Shown here one piece after another: positions 35,645 to 47,089 of a DNA stretch of 64,000 nucleotides. The stretch covers positions 2,215,346 to 2,279,345 of the forward strand of contig JAJHZJ010000579.1 in the NCBI GenBank assembly GCA_023548195.1, written 5' to 3'. Within the stretch, counting starts at the first letter, position 1; every line of letters begins with the position of its first letter. This DNA is from Bettongia penicillata ogilbyi. Its lineage: Eukaryota > Chordata > Mammalia > Diprotodontia > Potoroidae. The notes under the pieces were generated by a model that worked only from the letters and a program-made list of their open reading frames with translations, was not told where the DNA came from and ran no database searches. Position numbers and translations under genes: made by a program.

Positions 35645-35955
35645 TGTTCGTCCTTCATTGCCAAAGAAGACCATGCCATCAGAGAAATAATGACATGACT
35701 TGGACTTGACTTTGTTTAGAGTGAGGGAGGGCTGTGCAGGTCACCAGCCTCACTTCTCCTCCAGAGCCATCTGAATCCAGTGACCAGATATCCATCAGGA
35801 TGACTGGAGATGACCCAGGATGAGGCAATTGGGGTTAAGTGACTTGCCCAAGGTCACACAGCTAGTGAGTGTCAAGTGTCTGAGGTGAGATTTGAACTCA
35901 GGTTCTCCAGACTCCTGCACTGGTGCTCTCTCCACTGCACCACCTAGCTGCCTCT
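35645..35955 (-). mobile_element. CORE-SINE with RTE-like tail, antisense, full length
   Basis: Read on the minus strand: a tRNA/CORE head ('aagtgacttgcccaaggtca' reversed), a middle module ('ccatctgaatccagtgacca' reversed), and a tail ('tgttcgtccttcattgccaa' reversed). It shows head and tail joined in one element, which explains the tail-only copies elsewhere. Confidence 0.8.
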
Positions 35956-36021
35956 GCTTTACCCATAACTCTTTAAGGAAGCCTTCTGATGCAAAAAAAG
36001 ATATTCTATTTATTATTATTA

Positions 36022-36235
36022 ATCCTTCATTCTTGAAGAGGACCAAAGACATCATGAGGATGATGTCTTGACTTGCCAGTGAATTGGATTTAAGTGCGGC
36101 AGAACTGTGCAAAATCATCAGCCTCACTTTGTCCTCCAGAGTCATCAAAGTCCAGTAACAAGTGAAGACTACTGGCAATGGCCCAGGATGCAACTGGATG
36201 ACCTTGGCCTTTCTAAATTGAGGTCTTCCTCAGGC
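36022..36235 (-). mobile_element. RTE-tailed SINE, 3' half, antisense
   Basis: 'atccttcattcttgaagagg', 'tttgtcctccagagtcatca' and 'gatgaccttggcctttctaa' reproduce the tail module of the preceding element. Confidence 0.7.
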
Positions 36236-36329
36236 AAACCTACACACTCTAATGATAAACAGACACAAGTACAGATTCACCCTATCCCTGGTTATTACTC
36301 TCAGACTTCCTTGCCTGGAGCTCATTTAT

Positions 36330-36520
36330 TTTATAGTGGAAAGGGTCCTGAACTTGAAGATTGAAGTTCAAGTCTCAGCTCTTTTACATATAATCTATGA
36401 GGCCTTGGGTAAGCCCCTGTACCTCTTCTGTGTTCTGTTTCCTTAACTATAAGATAAAGGCGTTGGACTACATGACCTTTAAGGTTTCTTTTCACTCTGG
36501 CTCTGTTGTCCTCAGGAAGT
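36330..36520 (+). mobile_element. CORE-SINE, sense
   Basis: 'atagtggaaagggtcctgaa', 'gaggccttgggtaagcccct', 'aggcgttggactacatgacc' in order. Confidence 0.75.
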
Positions 36521-36660
36521 GGTAGAACCATGCTGGATGATTTAACATAGTGCTAACAGAGCTCAGGTTTTTAAATCCTCACTGAGTTGTTCTCCAGTAT
36601 TATTTTCGTATGATTAGTGGGTTGAACAACAAAAATGATGTTTAAGATGCAAAGCTGTAA

Positions 36661-36807
36661 AACTTTCTTGAAATGTGTTCAGAGAGAAACAATTGTGGTG
36701 AGGATGAAAGGCTCCATGAGAAATGTAATATATAATATGGAAATAGGCTCTTAGTCAGTAGTTACAGAGTTCTCAGTCTTCTAGGCTTTAGGATTATAGA
36801 GGGAGGG
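36661..36807. repeat. Local duplication, copy 1
   Basis: About 146 bases match 37538-37685 in the same orientation with close to 90% identity by eye (shared words: ccatgagaaatgtaat, ttagtca, gttacagagt, ttaggattatagaggga). Confidence 0.85.
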
Positions 36808-37369
36808 AGCCCATGAGAAAATCTAGAAAAAACATCCTCACGCCACACAACAGCCAGTTTGTTATTAAACATTTGTTAAGTGCTTAGTATGTAAGAAACA
36901 TTAAGTGCTAGGAAAACAAAGAAAGGCCAAAACACAGTTCTTACCTTCAGGTAGCTCATGTTCTAATGGGAGAAGCAATATTCAAATGACTGCCCATGTA
37001 TATGATATTTAAGTGGGAAGGCCCTAGCAGTGGTGGGGTGGCAGGGAAGGAAAGACTGGGAAAAGCCTCCTGCTGAAGATTGGATCTGGCCTGAGTTGTG
37101 AAGGAAGGTAAGGAAGTTAGGAGTTAGAGGTTAGGAGGAAGAGCAGGATGTGAATAGGGGCTGACAGCTGGTGGAAATGTATGGAGTCCAGACAGGGAGT
37201 GTTGTGTACAAGGAACAGCAAGGGCTTCAATGTATCTAGATCGTAGCTGGACATGGAGTGGAGTAAAGTATAAGAAGATTGACACAGTGGGAAGGTGCTA
37301 AGATACGAAGGGCTTTAAAAGCCTTATAGAGAATTATCTATGTGATCCTGGAGGTAGAAGTTTTTTGAG

Positions 37370-37500
37370 AGTGTGTATGTGTGTGTGTGTCTGTGTGTGT
37401 GTGTCTGTGTTTAGTGGGGAGAAGTGGGTGGGTGGAGAGGAGAGCAACACAAGATGGAGAAAGAAAGAGAGAAAGAAAAAAGAGAAGAGGAGAGGTGAGG
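37370..37500. repeat. (GT)n and GA-rich low-complexity tract
   Basis: GT/CTGT units to 37411, then purine-rich GAGA/GAAA sequence; it lies inside the L2. Confidence 0.85.
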
Positions 37501-37537
37501 CAGAGAAATAGACTGAGACAGTCGGGGAGTGGAGGGC

Positions 37538-37685
37538 AACTTTTTTGAAATTGGTTCAGCTAGAAACAGTTGTGGTAAGGATGAAAGACTCCATGAGAAA
37601 TGTAATGTATAATATAGAAATAGGCTTTTAGTCAATAGTTACAGAGTGCTCAGTCTGCCAGGATTTAGGATTATAGAGGGAAGGA
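37538..37685. repeat. Local duplication, copy 2
   Basis: The partner of 36661-36807, embedded within the L2 fragment. Confidence 0.85.
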
Positions 37686-37820
37686 AAACCAAGTGGGGCG
37701 GGCAGCAGAGAGAGAGAGACATGGTCAGATGTACACTTTAGGAATATCATTTAGGCAGCTCACTGGACAATAGATTGGAATGGGATAAGGCTTGAGGTGA
37801 GGAGAGCAGTTAGAAAGTAT

Positions 37821-39325
37821 TACAATGGTACCAGATTTCAAACTGTATTACAAAATGGTAATCATCAAAACAATCTGATACTAGCTAAGAAATAAAGTGG
37901 TAGATAACTGGAATAGATTAATTATACAATACACAGCAGTGTACTGATGTGTAGTATATGAGCATAATGATCTACTGTTTGATAAACCCAAAGATCCTAA
38001 CTTTGGGAGCAAGAACTCACTGTGTGGCAAAAATTACTGGGATAACTGGAAAGTACTTTGGCAGAAACTAGATATAAACCAGCATCTAACACTCTATAAC
38101 AAGATAAGGTTAAAATGGATACATGATTTGGAAATAAAGGATGATAACATAAGCAAATTAAGGAAACAGGGAAAATTTTACTTGTTAGATCTAGAAATCT
38201 AGATGAGAAAGAGAGGATCATAGAAAGTATAATGGATAATTTTGATTACATGAAATTAAAAAGGTTTTGTATAAACAAGCCAAAATGAGAAGGAAAGCAG
38301 GAAATGGGGGAAAATTTTTTTATAGCAAGTCTCTTGGAGAAAAGCTTCATTTATCAAGTATATAGGGAACTCAATCAAATTTATAAAAATAAGAACTTTT
38401 CCCCATTTGATAATTGGTCAAAGGGCATGAACAGGCAGTTTTCAGAAGAGGAAATCAAAACTATTAATAGTCATATTAAAAAATACTCTAAATCACTATT
38501 GATTAGAGAAATGCAAATTAAGACAACTGAGCTACCACCTCACATCTATTAGACTGGTTAACAAAAGCAAAATGACAAATGCTGGAGGAGATATGGAAAA
38601 ATTGGAGCACTAATGCATTGTTGATGGAGTTTTGAGCTGGTTCAGCCATTCTGGAGAACAATTATATATAAAGGGATATAAAATTGTGCATACCCCTTGA
38701 CCCAGAAGTACCACTACTAGGCCTATATCTCAAAAAGATCAAAGGAAAACTAAAGGGACCTATATGTAAAAAATTTTTATTGCAGATCTTCTTGTGTTAG
38801 CAAAGAATTGTAAATTGAGGGGATGTCCATCAGTTGGGGAACGGCTAAACAAGTTGTGGTATATGATTGTGATGGAATACTGCCATGTTATATAAGAAAT
38901 GACAAAGGGGATGATTTCAGAAAAACCTGGGAAGAACTATATGAATTGACGCAAAGTGAAGAGAGCAGGATCAAGAGAACATTGTGCACAGTAACAATGA
39001 TCAACTGTGAAACACTTAGCTACTCTGATCAATATAATGATCCAAGACAGTTTGGAAAGACTCATGATGAAAAATGCTTTCTCCAGAGAGAGAGAACTGA
39101 TGAACTTTAAGTGCAAATTGAAGTTATAATTTTCTCACTCACTTTATTTTTCTTGCTTTGTTTTTTGGTGCAAAATTGTTAATATGGAAATATGGTTTGC
39201 ATGATTTCACATGTAAGATGAGTATTATATTGCCTGTCTTCTCAATGGGTGAGTTGGGGACTGGAGGAACAGAAAGAATTTAGAATTCAGTTTTTAAAAA
39301 TAGCAAATCTTAAAAGAAAAAAGTC
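37821..39325 (+). mobile_element. L1 LINE 3' part, sense, inserted in L2
   Basis: Decayed ORF2 C-terminus and 3' end: 'agggcatgaacaggcagttt', 'agagaaatgcaaattaagac', a frame with PLDPEVPLLGLYL at about 38690-38740, and 'ccatcagttggggaacggct'. It carries stops throughout. Imperfect 8-base direct repeats (attacaat 37819-37826, attgcaat 39326-39333) flank it. Confidence 0.85.
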
Positions 39326-40565
39326 ATTGCAATAATCCTAGTGAGATGCAATGAGTGCCTGTAGAAAGGTGGTGATTCTGTAAGTGAAGAGGAGACTTGT
39401 GTTAGAGATGTTTTAAAGGTTAAAAATAGCATGAAAATAACATTATATTGGAAATGCAAGGTGAGTGTGATTTGGAAGCTGCTAATGAGACCAAGGTTGC
39501 AAGCCTGGGTGACTGGATGGTATGCCCTCAATAATACCAAGAAAGTTGGGAGTAGAGGAAGGTTTTTGGGAAAAGATAATGAGTTCAGTCTTGGACATGT
39601 TGAGTTTGAGATTCCCATGGGATGTCCAATTTTAGATATCCTGGAGCCAGTTGGTGATTGTAGAAGCTGGAAATATAAACATGGGAATCATCTGCATAGT
39701 CTTGATATTAAAACCAAGGGAGTTGATGAGATTGAGAGAGGTAGAATAGAAAAATAAAAGAGAAGAGCACCTAGGACAGGGTCTTGGGGGATACCCATGG
39801 TTAGTGGGCATGACCTAAATAAAGATTCAGCAAAGGAAGCAGGAGCGGATGGATAGACTGAGAACCAGAAGAGAGAAGTGTCATGAAAATATAAGAATAT
39901 TCCAGAGAAGAGGGTGATTGCATCAGAGGCTTCTGAGAAGCCAAGAGAGATGAGGATTGAGAAAAAGCCATTAGATTTTTCAATTAATAGATCAGGGATG
40001 ACTTTTAAGAGAGCAATTGCAGTTGAATTACGAGGTGACAAGCTAGACTGTAGAAGGTCCAGAAGTAAATTTATTTTTTTGAGACATTCAGGAAAGTGAG
40101 GATTTGCAGAGACGATTGGGTCAAATGAGTTTTATTTTTGTTTGGATCAGGGAAATATGGACTCGTTTAAAGGCAGCAGCAGATAGGGAGAGACTGAAAA
40201 TTAGAATGATGGTGCTAACAGGCTGGAGAATTCTAGAGGCCAGGGGATCAAGGGAGCATGTTGGAATGTTTGTTTTGGTAATGAAGATGACTGCCTGTCT
40301 TTTTACATGAGATAGAAATGAAATAGGAGATACTGGAGGAAGACATCTGAGTGGTGTGGGAAGAGGAGGGAGACAAAAAAGGGACCTTCAGGTTTTTTTC
40401 AGTTTTAAGTCCTCAGCTGAGAGTGTAAGGGTATGTATGAGAAACCACGGAGGCTTGAGGAAGGCTAAGTGTTAGAATAGCTTCTGTGGTGAATGGGATA
40501 GTTGATCAATTAGGGAGTTGTTAAAGGAAAAGTTTGCTGCAGTGAGGGTTCAGTTAAAGTTATCT
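39326..40565 (-). mobile_element. L2 LINE reverse-transcriptase region, antisense (second piece)
   Basis: Minus-strand reading of 39688-40041 gives a decayed RT core with GIPQDPVLGALLF, the L2/CR1 equivalent of GVPQGSVLGPLLF. 39310-39618 gives a further segment with QACNLGLISSFQ. The YADD box is not preserved. Confidence 0.85.
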
Positions 40566-40584
40566 AATATAAATTTATAGGATT

Positions 40585-40710
40585 TAGGATTATAGATAAT
40601 TAGAAAGACATCTCAAGAGAAAATCTGGCAAAAGTGTGTCATTTTAAAAATCAAAAAATTGAGACCCTTGAAGGTTAAGTAATTTACCCACAGCTATTCC
40701 CCTTATTAAG
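40585..40710 (-). mobile_element. MIR-type SINE fragment, antisense
   Basis: 'aaaattgagacccttgaagg' and 'ttaagtaatttacccacagc' mark a decayed CORE. Confidence 0.45.
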
Positions 40711-41063
40711 TGTTATTATATGTTCAATGTGAGTTCTTATCTTCAAAAAGAAGTGCTAATGGATAGTTTAGCAAAAATGGATTGTCCTTTGGAGTTTTGT
40801 CTTCTGTCTGTGCTTCACATCATATTCTTTTGGAGGTCCTGATGAGAAATAATGTGGCCAAAAGAAAAGAAATTAGAAAGAAGCAAGGAGTCTTGATAAT
40901 CCCCGCACTAACTCACCATTCCTAGTTTAAAATGAGACTTAAATATGTGCTTTAGCAAACTCTATCAGCGCTGTGATTATAAGCATATTTTAAAAGATGT
41001 TTTTATTTCAATCATTTAAAGATGAGAAAATTAAAAAGAATTAAAACTTATGTCCTTTTGCAG

Positions 41064-41282
41064 TTTAGAACCCTGAAGAAGAAGTTGGAAGAGGGATTGG
41101 TATTTACAGAATATGAGCAAATTCCAAAGAAGAAGCCAGATGGTGTTTTCACCACGGCCACACTCCCGGAAAATGCTGAGCGAAGCCGAATTCGTGAGGT
41201 GGTCCCCTATGAGGAAAATCGCGTTGGGCTGGTACCAACCAAGGAAAATAGTACTGGGTATATCAACGCCTCCCATATCAAG
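41064..41282 (+). CDS. PTPN14: PTPN14 exon (likely 15): PTP domain N-terminal part
   Basis: A 219-base exon of 73 codons is bounded by phase-0 introns. The acceptor is cttttgcag and the donor is AAG/gtaaat. It starts [20 protein letters not shown] and ends [10 protein letters not shown], the first conserved PTP motif. The phosphotyrosine-recognition loop reads [16 protein letters not shown]. Classical PTPs have Tyr (KNRY) where this has Ile (codon 41190-41192), as in human PTPN14 Ile939, a known feature of this atypical family member. A Gly (41226-41228) stands where I recall human Glu. Confidence 0.96.
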
Positions 41283-41629
41283 GTAAATGGGCAAGCATGT
41301 GGAGGTTTTGCAAAGAAAGACTTGTGTGTTAAGGCAGTAAAAGAATGAGGAAAAACTTGAGGGGGTTCTCATTGTAATGTTTGGCTTTTTCCCAAACCCT
41401 TAGGGAATGTTTCTGAATGCCCATAATTTTCTTAGTAAACTGGAAGGGCATGCCTGTTACTGCAGGGAGAAAAAAAAACCAAACAAGCTAATAGTCTCAG
41501 CAAGAAAGAGGAGTCAAGTACACATACTTTTGGTGCATTCACTGCAAATGAATTGGGCTTTTTACTTCCCATGTGGATTATATCTCAGACTGAATTTATA
41601 AGAGAGATGTCAATCAAGTCATTTTCACT

Positions 41630-42120
41630 TTGTTATTACCTTGTGAAACCTATTGCAGAAATGAAAGGGACATCAGAATTGAAGTTAAAATGGGTTGTGT
41701 TCTAAAAGTTCCTTCCTTTATAAATCCCTTGTTTCCTGGTGGAGTGCAGGCAGAAAAGGCTGCAGAGGTCAATGAAGGTCAAAGATGGGTTGGGAATTTC
41801 TCACATGGTTGTTGGAAGCTGAGGTCCAGGGTTTCATTCTGGTGAGGAAGCTCTTGCTGGCCATGCCAGTCCCTGGTCTTTGGTTGCCCTTAATGCTGCT
41901 GGCCTTGGTTAAGTGGATTCCTGTATAAAACTCCGGGCTATCCGACATCTGCCACACCTTCACAGTGCTCTCGCTTGTTCTTCTGGGTATTCCAAATTGT
42001 ACTGGTCCTGAGATCCTGGCATTCTTCCTAGGCCTGGGTGTGTGACATGGAACCTTCTGCCAGTCAGGTGAAGCTTATGGAATCCTCAGTAATGTTTTTG
42101 AAAAATGGAAGGAAATAATT
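41630..42120 (+). mobile_element. Possible RTE-associated repeat segment
   Basis: The stretch from 41740 ('gcagaggtcaatgaaggtca') to 41990 ('cctgtataaaactccgggct') resembles sequence I recall near RTE elements in opossum. Identity is uncertain. Confidence 0.35.
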
Positions 42121-42780
42121 AAAGGAAATTTAGAAGTTAGTAAAAATAAAGATGTAACACTTTTCCTATTCAAGCTTGTCCATGGATCCTGATCTAGGGG
42201 ATAGGCTGTGCAGTGCCTGTCCCAGAATAAGGTGTTTTCAGCAACAAGAGAAGGGTGACAAGGAGCATATAGTCAAAGAGGAGGAGTATCTAAGCAAAGC
42301 TCTTTTGGGTAGTTGCTGGTATGAACTGTCTTAGAAGTACTTTTCCTAATTAGCCTGTACCTTATTAATGAACTCCCTCTTTACCTGCTGGTACAACCTT
42401 TACTTCCACGTTATGTATTGTTCCATGGAGAAGACCATTGTTTTGTTGGTCATATAAATGGTCAACGGCCTTTGCTCTTGTTCATATTGGTACGTGTTTT
42501 GAAGGAGGATAGCTACAGCTTGCCTGGTCCCAGTGATTTCAGGCTAAGTTGGAGCAGATGCATAGATAGTTGCATCTAGCCCAGAAGCATATGGCGGTTG
42601 TACTATGACAGGGCTTCTCCTCCAGACAGAGCTGTGACTTCCAAAGACATTTCTGGATCAGCTGTAATTGAGTCTTCTCCCAGTTTGAGGGAGAAGTGAG
42701 AAATTTGAAATCCACAAGATGAAAGGGCCTGAGAATTCTACCCTTCAAAAATAAGCTTTATTATTTTAAGTATTTTTTAT
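42120..42780 (+). other. PTPN14: Intron 15-16 stretch, not recognised
   Basis: GC-moderate sequence between two RTE-like pieces. It may be part of the same LINE, but I cannot identify it. Confidence 0.35.
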
Positions 42781-42789
42781 GGATTTATG

Positions 42790-43360
42790 TGTATGTTACC
42801 AACTGTGGGGTATATGGGGTGTTAAGGGAGGACTAGCAACTCTGGTGTGAAGGCTTTTTGGGGCTCCTGGTCATCTATCTTTGGTGTCCAAACTGTCACC
42901 AAACCCTCACCTGTGACTCCAAGAAGCTGTAGCATGGGCAGCAGCCATACCCCAGTAAAAGCATCTCAGCATGTTGTATGGGTAACCAAACAACAGGCCT
43001 CAAACTTACTGGTGAATTGGGGGCATGTCTACCCCAAGCATATGAAGAGCTCTCCCTGGCAGAATGGGCAGATGAGAACAATTTTTTCCAAGGGCCACAA
43101 AGGCAGCTGAAGTGGGTGCTACGGAGTGCTTAGACATGGAAAACACCAAGATCATCCACTGCATCCCAGGCCATCACCATTCATCTTGATTTTTATCTTA
43201 CCACTGGACTCTGATGATTCTGAAAGAAAGAGTGAAATTGATGACTTTGTGCAATTCTGTGACATTTAGATGTAATTAACATGCAAGTCAGGATGTTGCC
43301 CCATGACATCATTGGTCCTCTTTGAAAATGAAAGACAGACAACCTATCAACCATGTAATA
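42790..43360 (+). mobile_element. RTE-type element 3' end, sense
   Basis: It has a long 3' region and ends with 'ccactggactctgatgattc', 'gtgaaattgatgactttgtg' and 'cctctttgaaaatgaaagac', the same tail as the chimeric SINEs. The 87-codon frame at 42847-43110 is not a recognised protein. Confidence 0.6.
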
Positions 43361-44184
43361 GAAAATAAAATAATTTCTCAGGCCAGTGATTCTCTTGAGT
43401 TAATTTGGTAGTGATCATTATACCATATGCATATGTGGATTGCAGTGAGAATTCAAACTTTGGTTTAGATGGGATTAGTCAGCTAATCATCTCACTAGCT
43501 ATAGAGGGTTTACTTTTTGTAAAGTACAAACAGATCTTTACAACATTGTTCTCACAGATCCTGAATTATTGAAGACCTGTAATTAGTAGTTCTTCTTGTA
43601 TATGAGTGACTTAGCAGCAATCTTTTTGTGTTTTTCTCAAGATTTAAGTTTAGTTCACTACATTGTACCCTGAGTCAGAATTTGTATTTAAACAGTGTAT
43701 CACATGTGCACATACTTGCACGCATACATACTTGCCCTAGCTGGTATATGACATAAACCAAGCTAATTTATTAAGCCAGTTAGGTTATTTTGTACACTTT
43801 CTTGTCCCTCCTTGCTCATTTCCACTATTTTGTTTTCTTAGTGGAAGTGATGGGAATTCATGTACATGCTTTTAATGATAGTGTAAAAAAGCTGTGTATA
43901 TGTTTGTGATAAGGGTTGAATGAAGCCCAGCCCCAAGAAGTTTTTTAAGAGTGCATTCCTGATCTGTAGCAATATTGATATGATCTTTTTTAACTTCCAT
44001 TAAGTATTAAAGTATCTCCCTAATTGTAATCACTTTGTTTTTGTAGCATAAAGAATGTGCTGTGGCTCAATATAGAGTTTTTGTGTCTGAAGTCAATTAC
44101 TACTATTTTCTTTGTACCATTGTGCATTATCAGAAGAATCTTGGTGGGCAGAACAACCGACCCATTGTTCAGTTTATTTATGGA
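43361..44184 (+). other. PTPN14: Intron 15-16 stretch, no feature recognised
   Basis: Unique AT-rich sequence. Confidence 0.45.
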
Positions 44185-44241
44185 GAAAGAAAGGGAGGGA
44201 GGGAGAGAGAGAGAGACAGAGAGAAGACAGAGAGGAGAGAA
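44185..44241. repeat. (GGGA)n/(GA)n purine microsatellite
   Basis: GGGA units pass into GAGA and GACA units. Confidence 0.9.
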
Positions 44242-46254
44242 TGAAATCAGTATCTTACTCTTGATTTATGGTTCAAATTGATGTTTCAAATCATGAAAGG
44301 TATATGTAGCAATATTTTGATATCTCATACTCTTGATAGAATGTCAGCCAATATTTTCCATTATTTTTCCACCTTTGGAAAGTAACTGTTACTGCTCGAA
44401 CTGTGCCCAGAGAGACTTTAATACCAGAGAAGTATTCCCTAGCCCAACCACTTTCTGAGAGGCTTATTCATCATTTGTAGCCATAGTGGGCATGGCATGT
44501 AAATAAGAGTTCCATCAAGCATGTAAAAACATGTAGCCATGGTTTTGGAATAAAGTTCTGTGTCTTGTTAGTATCCCTCCCTGGGCTCCAAGGGGTGGCT
44601 AACAGAGGCCAAACAGATGTTCATTTGCTTAGAAGGTAGAGTCATATTTGTGAAATTTACCTTAGTGGCTTGTCCTGTCTGTATGTATATGTATTTAATT
44701 CAGATTTTAATAAACTGTCACTGCATGAGAATGTGGTAAAATGCTTTAGGCATTATCTTCTTAGAATATTTAAAGGTCACATGTAACATGTGCCAGAAAG
44801 GCTAATGTTGAGACACATGTTTCCACAGATAAGCTTAACTTTTAAAAGTACATGAAGTTTATTTCCCACAAATAATAGAAAGTTAACAGCTTAGACTCAA
44901 ACATGCGTAGATGATGAAAGGGCAGTTGGACTCATGTTAATTTGTTGTTTCATGAGACATAAAAACATGGAATGAAAAATCCCTGCCAAACTCACACACA
45001 AAGTTCATTGCTTTCATGATCATTTAAGGATCAGCATTGGTTGATGAGTTTAAATGAACTGGCCTGCCAATTTTCAAGTCAGTTTTGTGACTCAGGGCAC
45101 AGACTCCCTTCAAAGCATCCATTTTCCCCTCTTAGCATAGCCTTAAGCACTTTGGCCAGGCCTTTTGTTTGCGGCTGTTTTCATCTGATATTTATAACTT
45201 GGTAGTGAACAGTGGCCATGAGCTAAATGTAAGTATCCTTTCAAGATCACTTCCAGCTGCATAGGGGTGATTTGTCTTAGTCCAAGATCACAAGCTCATC
45301 TCTTCTCATTTCAAAGGGCATATGAGGTTGGGCCTGTGGGACTGTGATGAGACAGAGTTGTAGAGTATGATGGAATAAAGATCTATGTGAATTTGCGATA
45401 TGTCTGCACAGTGCTGGCTTACAGAGCAGCAGTTTTCACTTTCACAATAGGGACAAGTGCTCCTTAAAATAGTTTTTAAAACAACCAGGTGCCTTTAGTT
45501 GTTATGCTTCTAGAAAAATGAAAGATTTTTTAAGTGTAACATTTTATTCAGTATTTAGAGAAACAAAAATGGCTTTTTGTTTGAGACTAGAAGTTTAGCA
45601 GGGCAAGCTAAAACAACATCATCATTTTTTATGTATTCTCAACTCTTCTTTATAAATTATCCAAATCTGCACTTGCAGTCAGGAAAATGTAAATATTGGT
45701 GGGAATCAGTTCTCTAGAGTTTATAACTCACCACCTTTGTGACTATGGAAAGAGAGGAGTTTTTCCATTCTGCCCCTAAGTTAATTACCCCTTGGTAATT
45801 AGCCAGTATAGGAAAATGCATTAATTCTTACCGGCATTCATTTTCCACTATAATGAATTACTCTCCTCATGCATTTTGATTTTTTGGATACATAGCTGTA
45901 TTCTACACAAATGTATATGTGGGTTGCGATAATGCTATTTGTGCAGCTTCAGCTTTTGGCTTGTGATCTAGGTAAGAAAGCATTATTGATGACATCCTTT
46001 CTTTTGTTAGTCAAAGAAGAAATTCTTCATTTTAAATAAAATTGTCTTTTATTGCCAGGTGTAAAATGAGAACAAAATTTATAGATATGTGAATTTTTCT
46101 TCCTTCATTTTACTGGAATTCCCTCATACTAGAATCTGACTTTTTGTCATAGATTGTGTGTATGTAGGTGTGAATTCATGTATACTATTAGAATGTTAGG
46201 ATTGAGTGATTTCAGTCTTCTCCCCAAATTTTCTTGAGTTTACATATCTGAATA
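44242..46254 (+). other. PTPN14: Repeat-poor intron stretch
   Basis: Two kilobases without a mobile element I can recognise, unlike the rest of the window, and with several TAAT-rich motifs around 45780-45870. It is a candidate for conserved non-coding sequence. Confidence 0.4.
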
Positions 46255-46372
46255 GATTTTGTATACCTCATTAGATTGGAAACTCCTGAGGGCAGGGGCC
46301 TCCCACCAACCTCCCATTTTGTATCCTCTTTTGGTAGATGTTTAGTAAATATCTATTGAGTAGAATTGAATT
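46255..46372 (+). mobile_element. L2 tail, sense
   Basis: 'ttggaaactcctgagggcag' and 'gtagatgtttagtaaatatc' form an L2 3' end. Confidence 0.65.
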
Positions 46373-46529
46373 AGTTGCAGAAACATTTAATTTATCCAAC
46401 CACATGAAATGTACTTTAGCACATTTTCCTTTTATTTTCAATGATTATTATAAAATATATTTAAATAAACATTTAACATATGACTAAAGCAGAGGATCTT
46501 TATGCTATAAGCATCTGAATTAACCTATA

Positions 46530-46672
46530 TTAGAACACTGGACCTGGAGTCAGAAAGATCTGAGTTCAGATCCAGCCTCAAATATTTACCAACTGCATTC
46601 CCCACAGGGCAAATCATTTAACTTCGATTTGCCTTAGTTTCCTCAACTATAAAATGGGGATAATAGCACCTT
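46530..46672 (+). mobile_element. MIR-type SINE, sense
   Basis: 'cactggacctggagtcagaa', 'gagttcagatccagcctcaa', 'ctataaaatggggataatag' in order; the tail is replaced by a pyrimidine tract. Confidence 0.8.
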
Positions 46673-46755
46673 CTCTTTCCTTCCCTTTTTCTTCCTCTTC
46701 TCCTCCCCCTCTCCCTTTCCCTTCTTCCCATTCCTCTTTCCTTCTCTTTCTTCAC
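46673..46755. repeat. Pyrimidine-rich (CTTTCC)n tract
   Basis: About 80 bases almost wholly C and T, about 105 bases upstream of the 46861 exon. Confidence 0.85.
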
Positions 46756-46860
46756 CTTATCTTCTGGCTTGGTTTTTGCCATTTTGTTAACATATATATT
46801 ACGATGGAGAAAGAAGGTTGCATGAGATTAGTGTTAATGATATTCTCTCTGATTTTTTAG

Positions 46861-47028
<168 letters not shown>

Positions 47029-47089
47029 TGATAAGGCAATATGGTTGTTTTTAGAATCTCCATTCTCCACCTACCTCTTCATCTTAGAG

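Larger units (their letters stand above)
36850..37820 (-). mobile_element. L2 LINE 3' part, antisense (first piece)
   Basis: 'agttcttaccttcaggtagc', 'gtgtacaaggaacagcaagg', 'gatacgaagggctttaaaag' and 'gacatggtcagatgtacact' are reversed L2. It is interrupted at 37356-37713 by the microsatellite and duplicated block, and at 37820 by an L1. Confidence 0.75.

Noticed and set aside
39688..40041. 117-codon minus-strand frame
   Set aside because: It is a decayed L2 reverse-transcriptase fragment (GIPQDPVLGALLF), not a gene.
42847..43110. 87-codon plus-strand frame
   Set aside because: It lies in an RTE-type 3' end; no reverse-transcriptase or other motif is visible.
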